A DNA stretch of 64,000 nt, taken from assembly GCF_004319545.1 (NCBI RefSeq), contig NZ_CP036313.1:4404501-4468500 (forward strand), in the 5' to 3' direction. Of this stretch, positions 17,624-26,430 are shown in pieces; position 1 is the first letter of the stretch, and each line of letters begins with the position of its first letter. This DNA comes from Desulfobacter hydrogenophilus (lineage in GTDB: Bacteria > Desulfobacterota > Desulfobacteria > Desulfobacterales > Desulfobacteraceae). The position numbers and the translations under genes were made by a program. The notes under the pieces are model-generated. The model saw nothing but the letters and a program-made list of their open reading frames with translations. It ran no database searches and had not been told where the DNA came from.

Positions 17624-17893
17624 ATGGACAATTGTGATTGTATCCCCAAGCTATACGCATTAAGCACCTGTAGCCATTGCAGGGCTACCAAAAAACTGTT
17701 AGATAAATATAATATTAAATATGATTACATACAGGTTGACGATTTTAAGGGAGATGAACGCGAGGCAATTATCAAGGCGATCAAAATATTGAACCCAAGG
17801 TGCTCTTTCCCCACGATTGAAATCAATAAAGAGACCGTAATTGTTGGAAATAAGCAAAATGATATTAAAAAAGCATTGGGAATAGACAAATGA
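17624..17893 (+). CDS. Glutaredoxin-like protein
   Basis: An 89-residue glutaredoxin-fold protein with the redox motif C16-S-H-C19 in LYALSTCSHCRATKKLL and the cis-Pro segment SFPTIEINKETVIVG. An AAGGAG ribosome binding site precedes the ATG. The stop overlaps the next gene by 4 nt (ATGA), so the protein is made together with the ferredoxin-thioredoxin reductase catalytic chain and is its likely partner or substrate. This is a small-molecule or thiol-relay redox protein of the cytoplasm; its specific target is not known. Confidence 0.88.
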   Translation: MDNCDCIPKLYALSTCSHCRATKKLLDKYNIKYDYIQVDDFKGDEREAIIKAIKILNPRCSFPTIEINKETVIVGNKQNDIKKALGIDK

Positions 17894-18219
17894 ACTTAGA
17901 ACAGCTTTATGACACATTGAAAAAATCACAGGAAAAAAAAGGAGCTTATTTTAACAAGGATAAGGACCTGGTATTTGAATTGCTGGAAAGCCTGCAGCTC
18001 AACAAAGAAAGATACGGCTACATGGCCTGTCCCTGCCGCCTGGCCAGCGGAGACCGGGAGCACGACAAGGACATTATCTGTCCCTGCGTGTACCGAGAAC
18101 CGGATATGGAGGAATTTGGGACCTGTTATTGCGGGCTTTATGTATCGGAAAAGGTAAAAAAACTTGAGATGGTACCTGAGTATGTCCCTGAAAGAAGACC
18201 TGCAGAAAAAATAGTATAA
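17890..18219 (+). CDS. Ferredoxin-thioredoxin reductase catalytic (beta) chain
   Basis: A 109-residue FtrB-family protein. The [4Fe-4S]-plus-disulfide active site is formed by the CxC/CxxC pattern MACPCRLASG, DIICPCVYRE and GTCYCGLYV. FTR takes electrons one at a time from ferredoxin and reduces the disulfide of a thioredoxin-like partner. No variable (alpha) subunit is encoded nearby, as is common outside phototrophs. The partner here is plausibly the glutaredoxin-like protein encoded immediately upstream with a 4-nt overlap. Confidence 0.93.
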   Translation: MNLEQLYDTLKKSQEKKGAYFNKDKDLVFELLESLQLNKERYGYMACPCRLASGDREHDKDIICPCVYREPDMEEFGTCYCGLYVSEKVKKLEMVPEYVPERRPAEKIV

Positions 18220-18222
18220 AGG

Positions 18223-18265
18223 AACGCTCCGTCCGGTACAAATTAATTGCACCGGACGGAGCGTT
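18223..18265. terminator. Bidirectional hairpin between FTR gene and xth
   Basis: AACGCTCCGTCCGGT (18223-18237) pairs perfectly with ACCGGACGGAGCGTT (18251-18265), a 15-bp stem with a 13-nt loop. It sits between two convergent genes (stops at 18219 and 18283). The T-runs are short on both sides, so it may need help or act as a 3'-end stabiliser. Confidence 0.7.
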
Positions 18266-18282
18266 TAAGTGAAAGGACACAC

Positions 18283-19074
18283 CTACACTGCAACCACTAA
18301 TCCGACCGGGCAGTGATCAGAACCAAAGATATCGTTATCAATAAATGCGGCTTTTATAATACCGTTTTCAATGAGATCACGGGTGACGAAAAAGTAGTCA
18401 ATGCGCCATCCTGCATTATTTTTTCTTGCATTAAAACGGTAAGACCACCACGAATATTTCACCTCTTCGGGGTAGAAATGGCGAAAGGTGTCCACATATC
18501 CCATATCCACCATTTTATCCAGCACATCCCGCTCAATCCTTAAGAAACCCGATCGTTTGGCATTAGGCGCCGGATTTTTCAAATCGATTTCATTGTGGGC
18601 CGTGTTAAAATCACCGGTGACGATGATTGATTTTCCCTCATCTCTTAATTTCTGAGTATAATCAAGAAACCAATCATAAAACGCTAATTTATAGGAAAGT
18701 CTTTCATCGTTCATCTGACCATTGGGAAAATAGATGTTAAACAAAACAAATGTTTCAAAATCCATTCTTATTATCCGGCCTTCACCGTCATACTCGGGCT
18801 TTCCAAACTCTGTGGTCACAGCATCCGGCGTAATCCGCGTGTATGAGACCACGCCGGAGTAACCCTTTTTAACGGTCGAATAATTCCAGAAACTTTCATA
18901 ATCACCAAACCGAATCATTTGGTCACTGCGCTGATTCTCCTGAAGCTTTGTCTCTTGAAGCATGAGAATATCCGGGTCCATGCCGGTTACCGAATCAAAA
19001 AAATCCTTTTTCAAAACCGCACGAAGCCCGTTTACATTCCATGAAATCAGTCTCACTTGTTTTTTTTCACTCAT
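18283..19074 (-). CDS. xth: Exodeoxyribonuclease III / AP endonuclease
   Basis: A 263-residue member of the exonuclease III (EEP) family that cuts abasic sites and removes 3' blocks. The motifs are in order: RLISWNVNGLRAVLKK (Asn ligand), DILMLQETKLQ (catalytic Glu), YSGVVSYTR, VTGDFNTAHNEIDL (Asp-Asn pair), WWSYRFNARKNNAGWRIDYF and the C-terminal GSDHCPVGL (Asp-His). Length and order fit the bacterial ExoA type. It repairs oxidative DNA damage, in keeping with its neighbours. The ATG at 19074 lacks a strong ribosome binding site. Confidence 0.96.
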   Translation of the reverse strand: MSEKKQVRLISWNVNGLRAVLKKDFFDSVTGMDPDILMLQETKLQENQRSDQMIRFGDYESFWNYSTVKKGYSGVVSYTRITPDAVTTEFGKPEYDGEGRIIRMDFETFVLFNIYFPNGQMNDERLSYKLAFYDWFLDYTQKLRDEGKSIIVTGDFNTAHNEIDLKNPAPNAKRSGFLRIERDVLDKMVDMGYVDTFRHFYPEEVKYSWWSYRFNARKNNAGWRIDYFFVTRDLIENGIIKAAFIDNDIFGSDHCPVGLVVAV

Positions 19075-19106
19075 AGTGCTCTTTAATTATGGATCAGGAT
19101 CTAAAA

Positions 19107-19568
19107 TTATCCGTCCATATCAGCCAGATAATCATCATACATGCTTTCCAGGCCAAGTTTATGCTTGGACTCTTCCTGCGCAAGGAGCAGAAACAGTTTT
19201 TTTGCATCGGAATTATCGGTCTGGTCCGCCAGAAGCTGATACAGCTTAACGGCTTTTTCCTCATTTTTCATGGCCAATTTCAAAACGTCGGGCATGGGCA
19301 TACCTTTTTCATAGACGGAATCCACCATGTAGTCGCTTATTTTAAGGTCAGGAATTTTCTTGAATTCATAGCTGTCAATCTTGGCCTTGTTTCCCGAAAT
19401 ATCGGAAAGCATCGCCGCATGTTTTTCTTCCTCTTTGGCAAAAGCAAGAAAGGTCTGTTTCAGTTCTTTGGAAGTCGCCTCCTGGGCACAAGATGTATAA
19501 AGAGCTACAGCTGCATTTTCTCTGTCAATGGCAAATTCCAGTATTTCATCCACGGATTTAAACTTCAT
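19107..19568 (-). CDS. Rubrerythrin-like ferritin-fold protein without rubredoxin domain
   Basis: A 153-residue four-helix ferritin-like protein. Carboxylate and His ligands are visible as two repeats: AIDRENAAVALY with FAKEEEKHAAML, and AMKNEEKAVKLY with LAQEESKHKLGL, the ExxH-type diiron pattern. It lacks the C-terminal Cys4 rubredoxin domain of classical rubrerythrin. Family members reduce peroxide or react with O2. GGAGG upstream supports the ATG at 19568. It probably belongs to the same oxygen-defence set as desulfoferrodoxin and the rubredoxins. Confidence 0.9.
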   Translation of the reverse strand: MKFKSVDEILEFAIDRENAAVALYTSCAQEATSKELKQTFLAFAKEEEKHAAMLSDISGNKAKIDSYEFKKIPDLKISDYMVDSVYEKGMPMPDVLKLAMKNEEKAVKLYQLLADQTDNSDAKKLFLLLAQEESKHKLGLESMYDDYLADMDG

Positions 19569-19849
19569 TTGATATTACCTCCTTTGCTGGTGTTATGCTT
19601 TAATTCAATATCCTATAAACCATTTTCACGTCGAATACTTACCCAAATTGTCAGCAAATTTTATACCATACAATTTGAGAAGATTAAATAATATCGTGCA
19701 CTGTATCACATTTGACAATGATAGCATAGAGTGCCGGATAAGCAGTATATTGAATTATGGTAAAAACATGTTTCACACAATTTTGTCTCGGGCAAAGTTG
19801 TGTCACTAAGTTAAGAATCTTGAATTGCCACTTCATTTATCTAAAATCG

Positions 19850-20707
19850 CTATTCGAATCGCCCGGTGATATAATCTTCTGTGAGCTGGTGCAGCGGATT
19901 TAAGAATATCTGGTCCGTGGACCCCACTTCAATGAGATCTCCCTGGTGAAAATAGGCAGTACGCTGGGAAATTCGGGATGCCTGCTGCATGGAGTGGGTT
20001 ACAATGGCAATAGTATAGTTCTGTTTAAGTTCATCAATAAGTTCTTCGATAATGGCCGTGGCAATGGGGTCCAGGGAGGAACAGGGTTCATCCATGAGAA
20101 TCACCTCCGGGTTCACAGCAATGGCCCTTGCAATACACAGACGCTGCTGCTGTCCGCCGGACAGGCTGGTGCCCGGCATTTCCAGCCGATCCTTGACTTC
20201 ACTCCAAAGACCTGCGTTTTTCAAAGCACCCTCAACCAGTTCATCGGTCTCGTCCCGGTTCTGGACAAAACCATGGATTCTTGCGCCATAGGCAATGTTG
20301 TTATAAATGGATTTGGGGAAGGGATTGGGTTTTTGAAAAACCATGCCCACCTGGGCCCTTAGCGGCACCACATCCACGTCGTTGTCATATATATTTTTTC
20401 CGTCCATGAAAATCTGTCCGGTCACAAGACACCCTTCTATGGTATCGTTCATCCGATTCAAACAGCGTATAAAGGTGGATTTACCGCATCCGGAAGGCCC
20501 AATCATGGCAATCACTTCGTTGTAACCAATATCCAGGGTAATATTGCTGATGGCTTTTTTGGAGTCGTAATAAACCGCCACATCTCGACAGCTCATCTTG
20601 GGATTTTCAACCGTAGTCTGCCCCACGGTTGTCCGCTCTGTCCGATCAACCAGCGGATGACGTCCAGGCCTTCGGAACGAACGACCAGTTGTTTGTTCTT
20701 GATTCAT
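19850..20707 (-). CDS. pstB: Phosphate ABC transporter ATPase
   Basis: PstB energises phosphate uptake by PstSCA. The 285-residue protein has Walker [10 protein letters not shown], the Q-loop region [20 protein letters not shown], signature LSGGQQQRL, Walker [14 protein letters not shown] and the H-loop [11 protein letters not shown]. The N-terminus has about 30 residues more than usual before [15 protein letters not shown], so an internal start is possible. It is the last gene of the cluster; no phoU follows within the window. Confidence 0.96.
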   Translation of the reverse strand: MNQEQTTGRSFRRPGRHPLVDRTERTTVGQTTVENPKMSCRDVAVYYDSKKAISNITLDIGYNEVIAMIGPSGCGKSTFIRCLNRMNDTIEGCLVTGQIFMDGKNIYDNDVDVVPLRAQVGMVFQKPNPFPKSIYNNIAYGARIHGFVQNRDETDELVEGALKNAGLWSEVKDRLEMPGTSLSGGQQQRLCIARAIAVNPEVILMDEPCSSLDPIATAIIEELIDELKQNYTIAIVTHSMQQASRISQRTAYFHQGDLIEVGSTDQIFLNPLHQLTEDYITGRFE

Positions 20708-20725
20708 TTTTGTTTTTATTTAACC

Positions 20726-21790
20726 TTAATTAAGATCATCCAACGTTAAGGGGGTCAATTCTTCAACAACTTTTCTATAATGTCGCCGTTCCTCCCCAGG
20801 CATGGGAATCAACCCTTTAGTCGCCAGGTAACCCTCATCACCCCAGGTATTTTCACTGGTGAACTCAGCCAGATACTCCCTCATACCGGGGATGTTGTCG
20901 ACATGGGCCTTTTTAACATAAATATATAAAGAGCGGAATAAAGGATAGGACCCGTTGGAAATGGACTCAAATGTCGGCTGCACACCGTTAATAAAAGAAC
21001 CCTGTATCTTATCAGTGTTCTGGTCCAGAAACGAGAAACCCAAAACGCCTAAGGCCTCAGGGGCTTTGATCAATTTTTCCACAATCAAGTTATCATTTTC
21101 CCCGGCTCCAATATAGGCTCCGTCTTCTCGAAGAGTATTACAGATTACCTTGTATCTTTTTTTATCGGTTTTTTTCAATTTCGCTATCCATGTAAATGCA
21201 TTTGCACCACCTTCCATGGCCAGTTCCATAAACGCATCACGGGTTCCGGATGTAGGCGGCGGCCCAAGCACCTCAATTTTACTATCAGGAAGTGATGGAT
21301 TTATTTGCCTCCAGGTCTTATAAGGGTTTGGTTGCAAAGCACCCGTATCCCCCGCCACAGGAACCTGTTTTGCAAGGCTGAGAAACAGATCTTTTATAGT
21401 CAACCTGAACACCTGGGCCTGCCTGGAATTTGCCACAACAATGCCGTCATAGCCGATTTTCACCTCAACGACGTCTTTTACACCATTTTTAAAATCTTTT
21501 TTCAGCCGGCTTTTTGTGATCCGGGACGAAGAGTTGGTGATATCCGGGTACTTTACACCAACACCGGCGCCAAAAAGTTTATGTCCGCCGCCGGATCCTG
21601 TGGATTCAATTTTTGGAATTTTATAGCGGGTTTTTTTTCCAAAAGTTTCTGCAACAACAGTGGCAAAAGGATAGACAGTTGAGGATCCGACAATGGAAAT
21701 ATAGTCCCTTGCGGCATCGGCACCGGCCTGGACTATCCCCAAAATAAACAGATGAACCAGGGCAATCGAAGTGACAATAAATTTTTTCAT
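20726..21790 (-). CDS. pstS: Periplasmic phosphate-binding protein
   Basis: A 354-residue solute-binding protein. The start at 21790 (MKKFIVTSIALVHLF) is chosen over an upstream in-frame ATG because it gives a proper signal peptide (cleavage near VQAGADA) and has GGAG 6 nt upstream. Phosphate-contact motifs are seen in VGSSTVYPFA and GPPPTSGTRDAF. It is longer than E. coli PstS but in the range of delta-proteobacterial forms with the GGGHKLFGAG loop. It lies between pstA and pstB, an unusual position, and has its own 110-nt leader. Confidence 0.94.
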   Translation of the reverse strand: MKKFIVTSIALVHLFILGIVQAGADAARDYISIVGSSTVYPFATVVAETFGKKTRYKIPKIESTGSGGGHKLFGAGVGVKYPDITNSSSRITKSRLKKDFKNGVKDVVEVKIGYDGIVVANSRQAQVFRLTIKDLFLSLAKQVPVAGDTGALQPNPYKTWRQINPSLPDSKIEVLGPPPTSGTRDAFMELAMEGGANAFTWIAKLKKTDKKRYKVICNTLREDGAYIGAGENDNLIVEKLIKAPEALGVLGFSFLDQNTDKIQGSFINGVQPTFESISNGSYPLFRSLYIYVKKAHVDNIPGMREYLAEFTSENTWGDEGYLATKGLIPMPGEERRHYRKVVEELTPLTLDDLN

Positions 21791-21900
21791 GGGTAACTCC
21801 TGAAACATGCTTTCTACAATAACGGCCATAGGCCGGCCTGATCTATTAATACTCAGGCTCAACCCAAAACGAACGTTGAAAAATCTATGAACCTGACAAG

Positions 21901-23187
21901 TTACTGTCTTTTTTTAAATATTTTTCTCAACATAACAGCCATGCCGTTCATGACCATCAAAAAAATTAGAAGCACCATGATGGCAGCCGACGCTTTTTCT
22001 AAAAAGGCTTTTTCCGGACTGCCTGCCCACAGGAAAATCTGTACGGGCAGCACCGTGGAAGGATCTGTGAACCCGGCAGGGATATTTGCAATAAAGGCCA
22101 CCATACCAATCATCAAAAGCGGCGCAGTTTCCCCAAGAGCCCGGGCCATGGCGATAATGGTGCTGCTGAGCATGCCCGGCAGGGCCTGGGGCAAAACATG
22201 ATGTGCTACCATCTGGATTTTGGAGGCACCAATACCAAAACTTGCTTCACGAATGGAAGGCGGCACCTCCCTTAGTGAGGAACGGCCGCCGATAATAATG
22301 CTTGGCAGCGTAATCAAGGCTAAAACCAGCCCGCTGACAACCGGGGCGGATCTAGGAAGGCCCCAAAAATTTAAAAATACGGCCAGCCCCAGCAACCCGA
22401 ATACGATGGAAGGCACGGCTGCCAGATTATTGATGTTCACCTCAATAATTTGTGTCCATCTGTTTTTAGTTGCAAATTCTTCCAGATACACAGCCGCCGC
22501 CACCCCAATGGGAAAAGAGAGGGACAGCGTAATAACAATGGCGTAAAAGGAACCACAGACCGCTCCACGGATCCCGGCAAGTTCAGGCTCCCTGGAATCT
22601 CCTGCGGTGAAAAAAGTTTTATTAAATACCTTTTTGATCTGTCCCCGCTTAACCAGTTGATCCACCCAGGCAAGCTCCCGTTCATCGATCCGTCTTTGGG
22701 ATTCCGGCTTATCTAAATCAATATGCCCTTTCATCAGCATGTCCACATCAGCATCGGCCGGTACCCATATCTGAATGGTGGTTCCAATTTTATCCCGGTT
22801 TCTGGCCACAAAATCCTGGAGTATGTAAGCGGCGCTGATACTGACAAGCCCGTACAATTTACGTTTATCAGTATGTTTTGTCACATCGGGAGAAATGGAC
22901 AACAAAGCGTTATGAATCAATTTGGAATAATTTGCATCTGCAAGGTCATCCTTGTCTATAACGTCGGTATCCAGCAAGACATCCAGCCGGACCACGGTCT
23001 GCTGAAAAGCCGTATACCCGTTGAAAATAATAGAGATCAACAGCAGGGACAGAAAGCTTAAACTGATAAGAATGGCTGCACACCCGAAAAAACGAAACCT
23101 GCGTTCTTTACGGTGACGTCTGTTCAGCCCCTTTTTGACCATATCTATGGTCCCAACCCTGCTCTGTTCATCATTTAAATTATGCAT
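21901..23187 (-). CDS. pstA: Phosphate ABC transporter permease PstA
   Basis: The 428-residue protein has one N-terminal helix, a large extracytoplasmic insert (about residues 60-200) and the usual five-helix permease domain. The EAA-type loop is VPPSIREASFGIGASKIQMV, followed by PQALPGMLSSTIIAMARALGETAP. It forms the membrane channel with PstC. The start overlaps the pstC stop by 8 nt. The insert makes it about 130 residues longer than E. coli PstA. Confidence 0.94.
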   Translation of the reverse strand: MHNLNDEQSRVGTIDMVKKGLNRRHRKERRFRFFGCAAILISLSFLSLLLISIIFNGYTAFQQTVVRLDVLLDTDVIDKDDLADANYSKLIHNALLSISPDVTKHTDKRKLYGLVSISAAYILQDFVARNRDKIGTTIQIWVPADADVDMLMKGHIDLDKPESQRRIDERELAWVDQLVKRGQIKKVFNKTFFTAGDSREPELAGIRGAVCGSFYAIVITLSLSFPIGVAAAVYLEEFATKNRWTQIIEVNINNLAAVPSIVFGLLGLAVFLNFWGLPRSAPVVSGLVLALITLPSIIIGGRSSLREVPPSIREASFGIGASKIQMVAHHVLPQALPGMLSSTIIAMARALGETAPLLMIGMVAFIANIPAGFTDPSTVLPVQIFLWAGSPEKAFLEKASAAIMVLLIFLMVMNGMAVMLRKIFKKRQ

Positions 23188-24568
23188 AATGTGCCCTGTA
23201 CTTTCTGACCACCGTAAGGGCCACCACGTTTAAAATCAAGGTAGCAACAAACAATACAAGCCCCAGGGCAAAGGCAGCCAGGGTCTTGGCACTGTCAAAT
23301 TCCTGTTCCCCCACCAGCAGGGAGACAATCTGCACCGTAACCGTTGTAACTGCCTCGAAAGGATTTGCGGTCAGGTGTGCAGACAGGCCGGCTGCCATCA
23401 CAACAATCATGGTCTCCCCAATGGCTCGGGACACGGCCAGCAGCACCCCACCCACAATGCCGGGCAGGGCTGCGGGCAGCACAACATGTATAATGGTTTC
23501 ACTCCGTGTGGAACCAAGGCTTAGGGCGCCGTCCCGCAAGGACTGAGGAACCGCATTGATGGCATCATCAGATAAAGAGCCAACAAAAGGAATGAGCATA
23601 ATTCCCGTAACGACCCCGGCTGCCAAAGCACTCGCCGAAGATACGGAAAACCCCAGGATATCACCTGCCTCCTTGATGGCCGGGGCCACAACAAGGGCGG
23701 CAAAAAAACCGTAAACAACCGTAGGTATGCTGCCCAGAATACCTAAAAGCGGCTTGACAATACGTCGAAACTTTCCATTGGCATATTCAGATAGATAAAT
23801 GGCAGACATAATCCCTAACGGCACAGCCACACACATGGCAATGCCCGCAATGAGCATGGTACCAAAAATAATTGGAACCACCCCGAATGCACCGGAAGAA
23901 CCTATCTGCTCTGCATGAATAGCCATCTGGGGGCTCCATTCAAATCCGAACAAAAATTTATGTACCGGCACAATTTTGAAGAATCGAATTGACTCATAAA
24001 GTACGGAAAGGACAATACCGATGGTGGTAAAAACAGCTAAGACGGCGCAGGCAATAAGTAGAACCTCAACAATTTTTTCAACATGATTCCTGGCCCGAAG
24101 CGTGGGTGTTATTTTTAAACATATGCCGGCAATGGCAACCATAGTTATTGCCGTTATAATAACGCCTAACGCCGTATGGGCAGTCATCTCAAGGCTTTTG
24201 TAATGATCGGCTGCAGCCTGGATGGCAGGACTGATTTGAACGCTCACAGTATTACCGGACACAATATTTTTAATATCATTGACAACAAGATTAAGACGGG
24301 CGTCAGGCAGGGATCGGATCTGGTCAGGAAGATCGGCCATCACCATATCCATGATGATGGTGGATTGAAAAAAATGCCAGAACGAAAAAACAATCAAGGC
24401 CGGCACCGCACACCAAATGGAGGTTAGAATCCCGTAATAGAAGGGTCTGGAATGAAGCGCACTTGGACCGCCCTGGGCTGCGCAAACAGAAAAGGCCTTG
24501 CTGCGGCCTATAAAATAGCCTGCAACGGTCAGCATCCAAAGGGTTAAAAGCAAATGAATCGATGTCAT
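23180..24568 (-). CDS. pstC: Phosphate ABC transporter permease PstC
   Basis: A 462-residue permease and the first gene of pstC-pstA-pstS-pstB. It begins with a helix, then an extra domain that includes RSLPDARLNLVVNDIKNIVS, and ends with the standard permease core: FGVVPIIFGTMLIAGIAMCV, a LLGILGSIPTVVYGFFAAL motif and the EAA loop VPQSLRDGALSLGSTRSETI. It is longer than E. coli PstC because of the N-terminal domain, matching the long PstA next to it. No clear Pho box was found upstream. Confidence 0.93.
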   Translation of the reverse strand: MTSIHLLLTLWMLTVAGYFIGRSKAFSVCAAQGGPSALHSRPFYYGILTSIWCAVPALIVFSFWHFFQSTIIMDMVMADLPDQIRSLPDARLNLVVNDIKNIVSGNTVSVQISPAIQAAADHYKSLEMTAHTALGVIITAITMVAIAGICLKITPTLRARNHVEKIVEVLLIACAVLAVFTTIGIVLSVLYESIRFFKIVPVHKFLFGFEWSPQMAIHAEQIGSSGAFGVVPIIFGTMLIAGIAMCVAVPLGIMSAIYLSEYANGKFRRIVKPLLGILGSIPTVVYGFFAALVVAPAIKEAGDILGFSVSSASALAAGVVTGIMLIPFVGSLSDDAINAVPQSLRDGALSLGSTRSETIIHVVLPAALPGIVGGVLLAVSRAIGETMIVVMAAGLSAHLTANPFEAVTTVTVQIVSLLVGEQEFDSAKTLAAFALGLVLFVATLILNVVALTVVRKYRAHYA

Positions 24569-24930
24569 GCGTGTTCCTTAAAAATTTCGAATACTTTCAT
24601 TTTTATGCATTCAACGAAAATCTTGCTCAAGTTTATTAGATTCAGTTTAATATTATATTAGCGAAAAGTTAGAATTGTGTTTCGCCCCGCCGTTTTTTAA
24701 TTTGACCTCTTTCCATGCTGAATCCGACACAGATTCTATTCGTAATCCGTTTATTTGCCATAAAAATGAAAATTATATTAAATTTTGGTGGGAACTCAGA
24801 CCAGCGGAAAAGATTGAAAGGCAATAGAACACAAAAAGATGTGAATATAACAGCTATGGGCTGACCTGGCCGATCAAGACCCACAACAAAAATTTAAAAA
24901 TTCATATAGATTAAAAAGACTTTAATTATA
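24569..24930. other. AT-rich intergenic region upstream of pstC
   Basis: About 360 nt with no supported gene. It must hold the pstC promoter, reading to the left. I looked for CTGTCAT-like Pho-box repeats and saw none that are convincing. A 71-codon minus-strand frame (24669-24884) has no ribosome binding site or recognisable content. Confidence 0.5.
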
Positions 24931-24966
24931 AAAACATGCCGGCCCGTTAGAGCCCGGACCGGCATG
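24931..24966 (-). terminator. Terminator of the mlaC-like gene
   Basis: CATGCCGGCCCG (24935-24946) pairs with CGGACCGGCATG (24955-24966) with one mismatch and an 8-nt loop. On the minus strand it is followed by a T-run. It lies 30 nt beyond the stop of the MlaC-like gene. Confidence 0.75.
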
Positions 24967-24996
24967 CGTTTGAATGGGTCACTTTGCGTTTAAACA

Positions 24997-25626
24997 CTAT
25001 TGAGAACTATTTTTTTCATCAATATCGTTGAGAAGCTGTGAAAACGATTTTTGACTAAGGAATTCACCGAACTGGGAACGGTAATTATTAACCATACTAA
25101 CCCCTTCGATGTTAATATCAAAGACTAACCAGGGATCTTTACCCTGCCTGTACATCAGGTAGGCTATGGGAATTTCTGTACCATCGTCGGTAATAACCTG
25201 GGTCTGAATTTTTGCGTATTCTCGGTCTTTTTTCGTTTTACGCTGCTCATCAAAGTAGACCACCTTTTCATTGGTATAGGTTTCAAGCTTGGCGATATAT
25301 GTATTTTCAATCAGACGCTGGAACCGGAGCGTAAAATCCTGTTTTTCTTCCGGAGTTTTCCCTCTCCAGTGTTTCCCAAGACTGGACTGGGCCATACGGC
25401 CAAAATCAAAACCATGCAGGACGATGTCACGAATTTTTTGCCTGCGAACCTCTTTGTTCTCATCCCCTTCAAACTCCGGGTTTTTAAGCACATCAAGGAT
25501 AGCGTCAATCTTGACCTTAAGGGTTTGTGTGGCTGATAAGGCGTCTTCAGCCACGGCCTGTTGGGAAAAAACAGACATTGCAGAGAGCATGAATGCAAAG
25601 AAAACCAGTGTTCTGATTGTGTTCAT
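24997..25626 (-). CDS. mlaC: MlaC/Ttg2D-like periplasmic phospholipid-binding protein
   Basis: A 209-residue protein with a signal peptide (FFAFMLSAMSVFSQQAVAED) and the Tol_Tol_Ttg2 domain: KIRDIVLHGFDFGRMAQSSLG, HWRGKTPEEKQDFTLRFQRL and WLVFDINIEGVSMVNNYRSQ are typical. MlaC shuttles phospholipids between the outer-membrane lipoprotein and the MlaFEDB ABC transporter. No other mla gene is present in the window, so the transporter must lie elsewhere or the protein acts in a variant system. The hypothetical gene upstream ends 13 nt before its start and probably shares its transcript. Confidence 0.88.
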   Translation of the reverse strand: MNTIRTLVFFAFMLSAMSVFSQQAVAEDALSATQTLKVKIDAILDVLKNPEFEGDENKEVRRQKIRDIVLHGFDFGRMAQSSLGKHWRGKTPEEKQDFTLRFQRLIENTYIAKLETYTNEKVVYFDEQRKTKKDREYAKIQTQVITDDGTEIPIAYLMYRQGKDPWLVFDINIEGVSMVNNYRSQFGEFLSQKSFSQLLNDIDEKNSSQ

Positions 25627-25639
25627 CCGTTTCAGTCCT

Positions 25640-26203
25640 TCAAATATTGCCAGTCTTATTTAAAATGCCGTCAATTTCCTGGAAGGGAAAAGGTGTGGAT
25701 AAATTTTTTGCACCCTGACCTTTGGGGCCGGCTTTTGGTTTGTGACCTGAACCCGTAAACGAGGCTCTTTGACCGTCTTTGAATTCAATTTGGTAGTTGG
25801 GGCGAATACCTTTACCCGTAGTGCCGAAAAGAACTTTTGATTCGGAATCACCTGCCATGTTCTTCAGTACTTTTTCAAGAAAGGTTTTTGATAATTGTGC
25901 CACCCGGTCAATGTCCCATTCAATATTGTTTTTTACCCGGGAGCCCGAGCCGGATGATGCTGATCCCTTGGTTTTTAACTTGGAAATCCTGTCTTCCATG
26001 CCTTTGAGCTTCATTGCCAAATTCTTAACCGAGCGTTCCTGAATATCTCCTGAAGCCTTAGGCTTCAACTCGCCCAGTTGACCGAATGCCTGGTCAAAGC
26101 AAGCCCTTGACTCATCCACCTCCTTTTTTTCTATAAGCTGGTCCATTTGTTCACACAAACGGTTGATGGACAGTCTTGATTCACGGAATTTAGTGGGTTC
26201 CAT
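25640..26203 (-). CDS. Hypothetical protein upstream of mlaC-like gene
   Basis: A 187-residue soluble protein, start supported by AAGGAGG 4 nt upstream of ATG. The N-terminal half is predicted helical (LSINRLCEQMDQLIEKKEVD and NLAMKLKGMEDRISKLKTKG), followed by a Ser/Gly linker, another helix, and a basic Gly-rich tail (HKPKAGPKGQGAKN). No signal peptide or known domain is seen. It is closely coupled to the MlaC-like gene. I do not recognise it. Confidence 0.65.
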   Translation of the reverse strand: MEPTKFRESRLSINRLCEQMDQLIEKKEVDESRACFDQAFGQLGELKPKASGDIQERSVKNLAMKLKGMEDRISKLKTKGSASSGSGSRVKNNIEWDIDRVAQLSKTFLEKVLKNMAGDSESKVLFGTTGKGIRPNYQIEFKDGQRASFTGSGHKPKAGPKGQGAKNLSTPFPFQEIDGILNKTGNI

Positions 26204-26430
26204 TTTACCTCCTTACATGTTTAACGCAAACTGTTTAACCGCCTGTTTTGTCTGCCCGTCCCCTTGTTTTTTAAGGTTATGGAGCACCTGAAACCGACGG
26301 AAACATGCTGCAATTGATCCGTTATTGTTTCAATACTCTACACTGGCTGCATATTTATTTCAAGAAACAGCCCAAATTTGATACACAGATGTTTCTTTAC
26401 ATTGCTTTTCTTTGCCCTTATATTCTGCCC

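Noticed and set aside
24669-24884. 71-codon frame upstream of pstC
   Set aside because: No ribosome binding site and no known content; the region is needed for the pstC promoter.
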